A stretch of DNA of 64,000 bases from Siniperca chuatsi (Eukaryota; Chordata; Actinopteri; Centrarchiformes; Sinipercidae). Shown here piece after piece: positions 1 through 14,348 of this stretch (positions are counted from its first letter, which is position 1; each line of letters starts with the position of its first letter). Below the pieces are notes generated by a model. It was not told the origin of the DNA, did not search any database, and worked only from the letters and a program-made list of their open reading frames with translations. The position numbers were made by a program, and so were the translations under genes. The stretch is from assembly GCF_020085105.1 (NCBI RefSeq), contig NC_058063.1:12429651-12493650 (forward strand), written 5' to 3'.

Positions 1-3000
1 CTGCAACAACGACACCTGCTCAGACAACGACAACGACAGCAACAACAACACCTGCTCCAACAACCACGACTGCGGCAACAACAACACCTGGTCCAATAAC
101 AACAGCAGCAACAACATCTACACCTGCTCCAACAACAACAACTGCAGCAACAACTACACCTTCTCCGACAACAACGACAGCAGCTACAACTACACCTGCT
201 TCAACAACAACAACTTCATCAACAACAACACCTGCTCCGACAACAACGACAGCAGCAACAACTACACCTGCTCCAACAACGACAACTACAGCAACAACAA
301 CACCTGCTCCAACAACAACGACTGCTGCATCAACGACACCTGCTCCAACAACGACAACTACAGCAACAACAACACCTGTTCCAAAGACCACGACCGTGGC
401 AACAACAACACCTGCTACAACAACAACGACTGCTGCAACAACTACACCTGCTCCAACAACGAGAACTGCAGTAACAACAACACCTGCTCCAACAACAACG
501 ACTGCTGCAACAACGACACCTGCTCAGACAACGACAACGACAGCAACAACAACACCTGCTCCAACAACCACGACACTGCAACAACAACACACCTGGTCCA
601 ACAACAACAGCAGCAACAACATCTACACCTGGTCCAACAACAACAACTGCAGCAACAACTACACCTTCTCCGACAACATCGACAGCAGCTACAACTACAC
701 CTGCTTCAACAACAACAACTTCATCAACAACAACACCTGCTCCGACAACAACGACAGCAGCAACAACTACACCTGCTCCAACAACGACAACTACAGCAAC
801 AACAACACCTGCTCCAACAACAACGACTGCTGCAACAACGACAGCAGCAACAACAACTTTTCTGCTATCTGCTCTGACAACGACAACGACAGCAACAACT
901 ACACCTGCTCCAACAACGACAACTGCTGCAACAACAACACCTGCTCCAACAACAACGACTGCTGCAACAACGACACCTGCTCCAACAACGAACTACAGCA
1001 ACAACAACAACACCTGCTCCAACAACAACAAGTGTGTCAACAACAACTACACCTGCTCCAACAACGACAACTACAGCAACAACAACACCTGCTCCAACAA
1101 CCACTAGTGCGCAGACAACAACAAAATCAGCAACAACTACTCCTGCTCCGACAACGACAGCAGCAACAACAACACCTGCTCCTACAACGAGAGCAACAAC
1201 AACTACACCTGCTCCAACAACAACGACTGCTGCAACAACGACACCTGCTCCAACAACGAGAACTACAGCAACAACAACACCTGCTCCAACAACAACAAGT
1301 GTGGCAACAACAACTACACCTACTCCAACAACAACAACTACAGGAACAACACCTGCTCCAACAACAACTAGTGCGCCGACAACAACAAGTGCAGCAACAA
1401 CTACTTCTGCTCTGACAACGACAACGACAGCAACAACAACTACACCTGCTCCAACAACGACAACTGCTGCAACAACAACACCTGCTCCAACAACAACGAC
1501 TGCTGCAACAACGACACCTGCTCCAACAACGAGAACTACAGCAACAACAACACCTGCTCCAACAACAACAGCAGCAACAACAACTACACCTGCTCCAACA
1601 ACAACAACTACAGCAACAACTACACCTGTTCCAACAACGACAAATGCAGCAACGACAACTATAGCCACAATGACACCTGCTCCAACAACAACGACTACAG
1701 CAACCACTACACCTGCTCCGACAACAACAACAGCAGCAACAACTACTTCTGCTCTGACAAGGACAACGACAGCAACAACAACTACACCTGCTCCAACAAC
1801 GACAACTGCTGCAACAACAACACCTGCTCCAACAACAACGACTGCTGCATCAACGACACCTGCTCCAACAACGACAACTACAGCAACAACAACACCTGTT
1901 CCAACAACCAAGACCGTGGCAACAACAACACCTGCTACAACAACAACGACTGCTGCAACAACTACACCTGCTCCAACAGCGAGAACTGCAGTAACAACAA
2001 CACCTGCTCCAACAACAACGACTGCTGCAACAACGACACCTGCTCAGACAACGACAACGACAGCAACAACAACACCTGCTCCAACAACCACGACTGCGGC
2101 AACAACACCTGGTCCAACAACAACAGCAGCAACAACATCTACACCTGCTCCAACAACAACAACTGCAGCAACAACTACACCTTCTCCGACAACATCGACA
2201 GCAGCTACAACTACACCTGCTTCAACAACAACAACTTCATCAACAACAACACCTGCTCCGACAACAACGACAGCAGCAACAACTACACCTGCTCCAACAA
2301 CGACAACTACAGCAACAACAACACCTGCTCCAACAACAACGACTGCTGCAACAACGACAGCAGCAACAACTACTTCTGCTCTGACAACGACAACGACAGC
2401 AACAACTACACCTGCTCCAACAACGACAACTGCTGCAACAACAACACCTGCTCCAACAACAACGACTGCTGCAACAACGACACCTGCTCCAACAACGAGA
2501 ACTACAGCAACAACAACACCTGCTCCAACAACAACAAGTGTGTCAACAACAACTACACCTGCTCCAACAACGACAACTACAGCAACAACAACACCTGCTC
2601 CAACAACAACGACTGCAGCAACAACGACACCTGCTCCAACAACGAGAACTACAGCAACAACAACACCTGCTCCAACAACAACAAGTGTGGCAACAACAAC
2701 TACACCTACTCCAACAACAACAACTACAGCAACAACACCTGCTCCAACAACAACTAGTGCGCCGACAACAACAAGTGCAGCAACAACTACTTCTGCTCTG
2801 ACAACGACAACGACAGCAACAACAACTACACCTGCTCCAACAACGACAACTGCTGCAACAACAACACCTGCTCCAACAACAACGACTGCTGCAACAACGA
2901 CACCTGCTCCAACAACGAGAACTACAGCAACAACAACACCTGCTCCAACAACCACGACTGCTGCAACAACAACACCTGCTCCAACAACAACGACTGCTGC

Positions 3001-5335
3001 AACAACGACACCTGCTCCAACAACGAGAACTACAGCAACAACAACACCTGCTCCAACAACAACAAGTGTGGCAACAACAACTACACCTACTCCAACAACA
3101 ACAACTACAGCAACAACACCTGCTCCAACAACAACTAGTGCGCAACAACTAACACCTGACAACAACAAGTGCAGCAACAACTACTTCTGCTCTGACAACG
3201 ACAACGACAGCAACAACAACTACACCTGCTCCAACAACGACAACTGCTGCAACAACAACACCTGCTCCGACAACAACGACTGCTGCGACAACGACACCTG
3301 CTCCAACAACGAGAACTACAGCAACAACAACACCTGCTCCAACAACCACGACTGCGGCAACAACAACACCTGCTCCAACAACAACAGCAGCAACAACAAC
3401 TACACCTGCTCCAACAACTACAACTACAGCAACAACTACACCTGTTCCAACAACGACAAATGCAGCAACGACAACTATAGCCACAATGACACCTGCTCCA
3501 ACAACAACGACTACAGCAACCACTACACCTGCTCCGACAACAACAACAGCAGCAACAACTACTTCTGCTCTGACAAGGACAACGACAGCAACAACAACTA
3601 CACCTGCTCCAACAACGACAACTGCTGCAACAACAACACCTGCTACAACAACAACGACTGCTGCAACAACTACACCTGCTCCAACAGCGAGAACTGCAGT
3701 AACAACAACACCTGCTCCAACAACAACGACTGCTGCAACAACGACACCTGCTCAGACAACGACAACGACAGCAACAACAACACCTGCTCCAACAACCACG
3801 ACTGCGGCAACAACAACACCTGGTCCAACAACAACAGCAGCAACAACATCTACACCTGCTCCAACAACAACAACTGCAGCAACAACTACACCTTCTCCGA
3901 CAACAACGACAGCAGCTACAACTACACCTGCTTCAACAACAACAACTTCATCAACAACAACACCTGCTCCGACAACAACGACAGCAGCAACAACTACACC
4001 TGCTCCAACAACGACAACTACAGCAACAACACCTGCTCCAACAACAACGACTGCTGCATCAACAACACCTGCTCAAACAACGACAACTGCAACAACAGCG
4101 ACAACTATAGCAACAACGACACCTGTTCCAACAACTACAACTACAGCAACAACAACACCTGCTCCAAGAACTACACCTGCTCAGACAACGACAACGACAG
4201 CAACAACAACACCTGCTCCAACAACCACGACTGCGGCAACAACAACACCTGGTCCAACAACAACAGCAGCAACAACATCTACACCTGCTCCAACAACAAC
4301 AACTGCAGCAACAACTACACCTTCTCCGACAACAACGACAGCAGCTACAACTACACCTGCTTCAACAACAACAACTTCATCAACAACAACACCTGCTCTG
4401 ACAACAACAACAGCAGCAACAACAACTGAAGCAACAACTACACCTTCTCCGACAACAACAACAGCAGCAACAACAACTACTTCTGCTCCAACAACAACAA
4501 CTACAGCAACAACTACACCTACTCCAACAACAAGTATGTCAACAACGACAACTACAGCAACAAGTACACCTGCTCCAACAACAACAAGTGCAGCAACAAC
4601 TACTTCTGCACTGACAACAACAACTGTGGCAACAATATCACCTGCTCCAACAACTACAACTACAGCAACAACAACACCTGTTCCAATAACCACGACTGTG
4701 GCAACAACAACACCTGGTCCAACAACAACAGTAGCAACAACAACTACACCTGCTCCAACAACAACAACAACTACAGCAACAACTACACCTACTCCAACAA
4801 CAACGACAGCAGCAACTACACCTGCTCCAACAACAACAACTACAGCAACAACAACACCTGCTCCGACAACAACGACAGCAACAACAACTACACCTGCTCC
4901 AACAACTACAACTACAGCAACAACAACACCTGCTCCAAGAACTACACCTGCTCCGACAACGACAGCAGCAACAACTACACCTGCTCAAACAACGACAACA
5001 ACACCTGCTCAAACAACAACAACTGCAACAACAACGACAACTATAGCAACAACGACACCTGCTCCAACAACAACTACAGCAGCAACCACTACACCTGCTC
5101 CAACAACAGCATCAACAACTACACCTGTTCCAACAACAACAACTACAGCAACAACTACACTTGCACCGACAACAACGACAGCAGCAACAACTACACCTGC
5201 TCCGACAACGACAGCAGCAAAAACTACACCTGCTCAAACAACGACAACTGCGGCAACAACGACACCTGCTCCAACAACAACGACAGCAGCAACAACTACT
5301 TCTGCTCTGACAACGACAACTGCAGTTGCTCCTGC
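1..5335 (+). repeat. 36-bp Thr/Pro-coding minisatellite array
   Basis: Tandem imperfect repeat with a unit of about 36 bp coding for TPAPTTTTAATT and variants, more than 140 units in view. It continues past the left edge. It is almost free of G except in GCA, ACG and GCT codons, which gives strong strand asymmetry. Longer blocks recur within it: the segment with the rare CCTGGTCC variant is seen near 88, 592, 2108, 3819, 4248 and 4710. These show higher-order duplication on top of the unit repeat. Confidence 0.95.
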
Positions 5336-8289
5336 ACCTTTGTATGCTATCTCAATAAACTTGCAAGCAGAACCTTTTTCAGCTGACCTTCTTGACACCA
5401 CCAACATTCGATTCAAAAATCTTAAAAAACGAGTTGAAGACACGGTGAGTAATTCTTTAAACTGAACCCATATTTCATTGACCATGTCGGTTTTGTGCAT
5501 GAATGATTGGACAGAAAATTTTAGCTGAAGGAGAAATCTGACAAGCTAAAAAGTAATATCAGTTAAATGTGCCTTTGTTCATTTCCTTTGGAGACAATTG
5601 TGCTTGAAATCTACTCAAGGTCTTTCAATGTTGCTTTCTTTTTGCAGTGCAATATCATATACAAACGAAAATTTGGTGATCAGTTTGACCGGTGCATTTT
5701 GAAACAGTTCAGGTAAAAATATTTTTCTAACAGTGGTTTACTGATTTTGCTTTACATGGAGGATTCTGGTCTTAAATTGGTATTTTCTAATGTTGATAGT
5801 GTCATGTGTGGAAATCACCCATGAAAACCAGCAGAATCGTCTCATATTATTGGTTGACATTTGGTTTTATGACACAGGCCTATTCCACCTCCATCTCGAG
5901 TGGATGGAACTCAAGTAGATCTGGATCTTTTGTTTACTCGGACAACTCCCACTGCAAATCTCCCACTGAATAGCGTTGTTGCTCAAACCTTAGTAGAAGC
6001 TGTGAATAATTCTACCAATAACTTCAGTGTGAGCATAAATCCCAACACAGTCCAAATACTAGGTAAGTAAACACAACAGAATGTTTCACTCTTATCAGTA
6101 TGTAAAACATCTGAAATAACATGTGCTACTCATGCTCTGTTTTGAAATAATTATGTTGCTACACAAGAAATGGAAGTATAGACAAGATTCATAAAGACAA
6201 CATTAACAGTGTTCAATGTTGTACATTTCAGTCCAAATGTTCAACAGTGTGGCAGGATGAGCCATACCTTGTATTCAGTCAGAATTCTAGTTACATAAAT
6301 AATTTGTTATTAACTGTAAGATTTTTGACATTAGCAACTTCAGAACTAGACAAGATGCTAAAAAGTCTCCAAATCCAATTCTTTCTATACCTTTTATGAT
6401 AGCCATTAAAAGTCAGCGAAACTGGCACCAAATTCAGTTTTTCTTCAAACAAGGATAAAGGAATCCTTTTGGCTTGGGCACAAAAACTTATTTATTCTTT
6501 TCAAACATTTTTTTACAGCAGGTCCAGTTCCAGATGCATCTACAACTGCTGCACCTACAACTGCTGCACCTGCAACTGCTGCACCTGCAACTGCTGCACC
6601 TACAACTGCTGCACCTACAACTGCCGCACCTACAACTGTAGCATTCATAACAACAAGGGTGACTTTCAGATCTCTTCAAAGCACTTTTATAAGTGACTTG
6701 CTGAATCCATCATCTGCAGCTTTTAGAAATCGAGCTTCAGTGATAAAGACACAGGTAAGTCTCACCCTAAGAATAACATCTGCTGGTACATCTACTGAAT
6801 TATTTTATCAGAGAGCTCAAGCCCCTACTTAAAGAACTGAAATGTTATGGTGACACTTACAGTATACAGCCAATACTCTATTTATTATTTACTTCTGTGT
6901 TTTATAGGCTTCGCAAAATATTAGTGTTAACACCATTTTTCCCAAACTTTTGTTTTCCAGTAATTAACCAGTATTCACAAAAATACTATAATATATTTTC
7001 TTTTTCTCCAAAGAGCGCAATTGTTAATGTTGTTCCCCATAGTCTTGTTTACAGTAAGTACTTTATTGGTACTTGATTCATTCAACAAAATTACACTGTA
7101 AATTGTGTACAGGCTGTATTATAAAGTGTTTCCAATGTTATCATTAATAACAAGTTTCATAAAGTATAATAAAAATATACAACAACAATTTAAATGTACT
7201 TACAAGGGCTGCTGCTCATCTTGTTACAATGAGGTGTTAAGGCATGCTAAACTTCAATACTTATACTGTATATGATAAAACATGTAGTATCAAGAATTCA
7301 AACACATCGTGCAAAGGTTTGGTGTGATGGATGGTCCTGGCAAATTCCCTAAGTAGAGATTTCCCCACCAGGAAAAGGAACAAATACCATTTGAAAAACT
7401 GTGTACACTGCCCAGAAACTTAATGTTACTGTAAAAAGTGAATAACTCATCTTCTTTTAAACCCTGTACTGGTGCCCATCATTATTTTTTCCTCCTGTCT
7501 GTCTGTCTCCTGGCCACAATTTGTTTCTGCACTACACAAAGTACAGAAAACACAAGAAAAATAAAAACAGGAAATTAGGAAACACTGATCTTCACGCTTG
7601 CTAGACAGTCTACATACTATATATAAAAAGTTCACTTATTCAGATTTACAGAAGGAATTGATGCCAGAGACATCAAGGGGAAAATATCAAGACAAATAAA
7701 ACTACACCTCCAGCTTGCTGTACAACTTATATCATATACACACAGTTCAGTGTTCTAAGGCAAACACAGAAGTAAAAAGTGTTTAAATACAATTTGTTTT
7801 CTTTTTCTGCAGCTTGAACCTATTTTCCAAAGGGCATTCCCTTCCTCATTCAAGTCCTTGGACGTGGTGTCATTCAGGTAATTTCTTAAGACTTATCGTA
7901 TTTCAATTTAAGAGTAGTGGCCTAAATGAGATATCTCAAACAATATCTTTTGTTTCTCCTTCTGCAGAAAAGGATCAGTCATCAACGAAATGAACCTTCG
8001 CTTTGCAAGCACAAACGTTCCTAATATCACACCTATTTTGATCAGTGCAGCTTCAAACGTCACTGGCTTCGACATTGACAGCAGCTCCATCAACGTGAAT
8101 GGCTTATGTAAGCAATATTGTGTGCTACTTCATCAAAAGTTTCAAAAAGTTGAACAACTGTTTATTAAACTAATGTTTTCTTTTCTTTTCTCCTCATTTA
8201 CAGCTTCAAGTGGAGTAAGCCACAAAATCAGTCTCCTCACTGCATCCTGCCTGGTACTGTTGTCATGGCTACTGTCAAGCCAACAATAG
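1..8289 (+). CDS. Mucin-like Thr/Pro-repeat protein with two SEA-type modules and GPI-anchor-like tail (5' end outside window)
   Basis: Exons read from splice sites: before 1-5444, 5648-5712, 5878-6062, 6519-6754, 7813-7877, 7968-8107 and 8204-8289 (TAG stop). Phases agree through all seven. The first exon encodes Thr/Pro/Ala repeats of the kind that carry dense O-glycans. The unique part then encodes two modules of about 115 residues that resemble SEA domains of membrane mucins. The second has a G-S-V-I motif, like the G-S-V-V autocleavage site of SEA domains; the first has G-T-Q-V at the equivalent place. A short Thr/Ala/Pro spacer separates them. The last exon encodes a Ser-rich stretch, a hydrophobic segment and an immediate stop, typical of a GPI-anchor signal. 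I infer a glycosylated surface or mucosal protein. I cannot name an orthologue, and the start and signal peptide lie to the left. The repeat exon is not open in one frame throughout. Confidence 0.75.
6542..6640 (+). repeat. 15-bp tandem repeat coding Thr-Thr/Ala-Ala-Ala-Pro
   Basis: About seven copies of a 15-bp unit coding for TTAAP or ATAAP, inside the exon at 6519-6754. It makes a short O-glycosylation-type spacer between the two SEA-like modules. Its codon pattern differs from the long 5' array, so it is a separate minisatellite. Confidence 0.85.
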
Positions 8290-9190
8290 CATCAAGTGCT
8301 GATTTCCATTTGAATTGCTATCAGAACATGACTGCCATCACTGGTATGAAAAAGGACTTGGGATCCCGGCCGGGCAGCATGACACAGCCAACTTTAAGCA
8401 CCTGGTCCATTTAATCATCACTAGAATAATAAGCCAAACAATATAACAGCACTTTGTATTAAGCCCTGGGATGTCAGAAAATAATTGCACTATTTTACTA
8501 TTAATGTAAAATGTATAAATGCATCTTGCTTCTCTGAGCACTGTGCTACAGCAATATTTAACTTAGTGTCAATTTCTAATGCTGTCTTCTTTAGTCTTGT
8601 TCACCAAACAAGACTCTTACTATTGTCTGAATGCAGTTTATATTTAAACATGCAGATTGAGAAATCTGAATGCTAGATTTCAAACTGGACTGTTTGTAAA
8701 GTTAGTCTTCATCAAGATGGGTCAAGATAGGCCTAAGCAAATATTATTTACTTATTTAAACATTTCTGTAGTTTCCAAATGCATGTAAAATTCATGTTTA
8801 GGTTTCACTTGCTAACATAGCAGCTTCACAGCTCCACAGAGAGCATATTAGAAAGGGAACAAGTGTTAAATTAAATGAAGGAACACATGCAGCTCATAGT
8901 GGGCTGCGCACCTCAACCTTGAACCAATGCAAAATTTTATCAAAGGTCATGGTATACATTATATATATGTCAAAACAATGCACTGTCCATTTTCTTATTT
9001 ATACAAAGTGTATTTATGTAATTATGCATAGCTGTATTCTGTGAGACTTCTTGTAGTTTGTACAATGTCTGTCAGAAACTTTACAATGATCAGAATACAA
9101 AATCTTTTTATATTTAATCTTTAAACTGTCTCTTGTGTGATGTTGTGTATGTTTAATGTCAGAATTAAATCTCTGATGATGTTTACAGAC

Positions 9191-9196
9191 AATAAA
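9191..9196 (+). terminator. Polyadenylation signal of the mucin-like gene
   Basis: AATAAA lies about 0.9 kb after the TAG stop at 8289, on the same strand. It is a good hexamer in the expected place. Use of this particular site is inferred. Confidence 0.45.
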
Positions 9197-9199
9197 ACC

Positions 9200-11100
9200 C
9201 TGCCTATAATTCAATTTCGCAATAGCCTTTGTTGTGTCAGTAAATCAGGTTTGTTCAGAACGAGAGAACTGGCAGTGGTGCATAGTTCACATTGGCTATG
9301 AGATTGGTATTTATTCAGATACTGCCAGACAATCTGAGAGATGTGTTGTTCTTAAATCACCTCAAACTCAGAGTAACCTCAAAACCAGCATCAACCACTG
9401 TCAGAGTTCATTTACATATGTTGTGTTTATATATTAGGACATCATCATTGTATTTATTTTAGGACATTTTTTCATTTGTTGTCAGTAAGTTATAATTAGA
9501 GAAAGATAATAAAATAACAATAACACTTTCTGGAGTGTTATTTACCTTAAAACATGACACAAAATGTGATAAACAATTTAATTAAACAATTTAACGTCCA
9601 TCTTACGGCTTCAGGCTGCTCATCAGAAATGCTGCTGGCCACTTGAGAATGCTGATGCACAAACAGTATGTCAGTGTTTTTTACATTTGGAAGACTGTGC
9701 CTCTAATACCTGCTTCCTTTTTTCTAATTTTTTAAACCCTCCTTCACTTTTTGACATTTTCTTGTCCATCCTACTTGTTGGCCATTTCAGTGCTTCAGAT
9801 TTCCACCGGCCTAGCCAGTTAATTTCCATGGTCACAACCCCCTCGAAATTACTTTTTCAAGGCTGTGAAGGGAAGCTAATGTTAGCTAGCTGGTTAGGTT
9901 TTATATGAACAAGATGTAGATAGCTGCAAATTAATGTAACGTTACTGCTAACGTTATTTTTCATAGTCTGCCTTGTATTTTTGGTTCTTCTGTAAGGATT
10001 GCGTTAGAAGTTTGAGTAGGCTTAGTAAACCCATACTTCAGTAACCCTGACATATCCAGCTAGCTAGCCAGCGACGAGTACTGCTTGCTGGTTACTGCTG
10101 AGGTAAAATTTTAACTCAACACAGAAAGAATAATAGAATGTTGAACTAAAAGGCTCAAAAGAATCGTGATGTTTGTGAAACTGTAACGTTACTTTGGAGA
10201 AGGCTCGTAGAAGGTCTATAGGGATAAAACTTAGTGGCCACAGGGGGCCACCTACATCGAGTATTTGGTGGCCACAGAGTAACTTTTTCTGGCCACGGGC
10301 CATCGGGAAATGGTTAGTGTCGAACCCTGGTGGATGGGATGTACTGGGAGACCTTGGCTACTGCCCTGCTCCTTTAGTGTATTGAACTGAACATGGTTAT
10401 GTTTTATTGCTTATGAATTAAATGTTTTATTTGTGAGATGAAGAATGTGACTTTTTTTTTTTTCAAAACTTACATAGTCTTGCTTTCTGCAGTCCAGGCA
10501 AGGTCATGAGAACAACGGCCTGGTTGTCCTCTGTTGCCCTAAATTCAGTGTAAGTTACATGTTTGACCAAGGTCTGGGATGAATAATGAAATAATAGTTT
10601 ATTGTTGTTCGATTAGATGATCCACCGAAAATTACTTGGCAACAATTCTGATTGCCCTTAGCCTAGGTAATTTTTCACGGAATGTTTTGGGTTTAGAACT
10701 GTTGTTGGGACAAAACAAGCATTTTGAAAAAGTCCCCACGGCTGTGGGATCTTGTGATGAGCATAATTAGCCTACTTTTTCCATTTTAGTCCATATACCA
10801 AACAATTAATCGATAATGAAAACGATCGCTTAACTTTAAAAATGTGTTTGAACACTTTGTCAAGATTTTATTTTGATATTGGTGCTGTGTTGTTCATCTT
10901 GCTCCCCAAACCCCCTTGAGTTTCACGGCTCTCTCAGTACCGTCGATGGAATAAAGAGTCCTGGCTGAGAAAAGGTTATTTTTATATCTGCATATCAGCG
11001 GAACCGGAAGTGGAAAATGCATGGATTAGTGTGTTTACAACTCATAATCCTGAGTGCACCCGGCATCACCCTGCTGCTTTACAGACCCGTGTAATTTGAA
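9200..11100. other. Intergenic stretch between the mucin-like gene and cldnd1
   Basis: No protein-coding exon recognised. The AT-rich part near 9480-9600 and the stretch with GCTAGC motifs near 9880-10080 show no gene features. The part at 10590-10830 is a degraded copy of a widespread fish interspersed repeat. Confidence 0.5.
10590..10830 (-). repeat. Degraded copy of ~300-bp AT-rich fish interspersed repeat (copy 1)
   Basis: Contains the recognisable modules of a family common in percomorph genomes: a CGATTA-rich edge, a GGGACAAAACAAGC core and an AACAATTAATCGATAATGAA edge. Related copies in this window lie at 12190-12510, 33106-33260, 36700-37062, 41434-41690 and 56698-56847. It looks like a non-autonomous DNA-transposon relic. 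The family assignment is from memory. Confidence 0.55.
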
Positions 11101-11217
11101 TTTGCAGACTGGTGCTACCTAGGACATAACGAATCTTATAATACAGGCCTGTTTTACTTTCTTAGTGAGGACTACGGATTGTTATTGCGGACTAGCTGTG
11201 TGATATCTGCCGCAGCC

Positions 11218-11289
11218 ATGAACACACCATCTGTGGAAGTGGGACAAGGGAACAGATGGCGCATCCAAGCCGGCCTGCAGGGCTGCTGA
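11218..11289 (+). other. Possible 23-codon upstream ORF in the cldnd1 leader region
   Basis: An ATG with G at -3 opens a 23-codon frame ending in TGA, about 220 bp before the cldnd1 start. A second upstream ATG is at about 11389. If the cldnd1 transcript covers this stretch without splicing, these would be upstream ORFs. The transcription start is not known from sequence alone, and the peptide resembles nothing I recognise. Confidence 0.3.
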
Positions 11290-11507
11290 CGCTTACTGTT
11301 AAAACAGCACTGAAGAGGAGTATCAATCATTAAAATAAAAGGCTGTCACTGGCTGTTGCACAGTAGGGCTATATTTTGCAGACTAACGATGCCAGAGTTG
11401 GATAAGAGTGTTTGACAGGAAGCAACGTAGATTGACCAAATTGATGCGCGACGACTGGATCACTGGCATCAACTTAATCCCTTTTGACGTGTCTTGCTCG
11501 GTGAACA

Positions 11508-14348
<2,841 letters not shown>

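Noticed and set aside
865-3180. Long Val/Gly/Ala-rich frames on the - strand opposite the mucin repeats
   Set aside because: They are the mirror of a stop-poor repeat and have no start context, domain or splice logic.
1-5335. CRISPR-like array suggested by regular repeats
   Set aside because: No spacer-repeat alternation; the unit is a coding minisatellite in a vertebrate gene.
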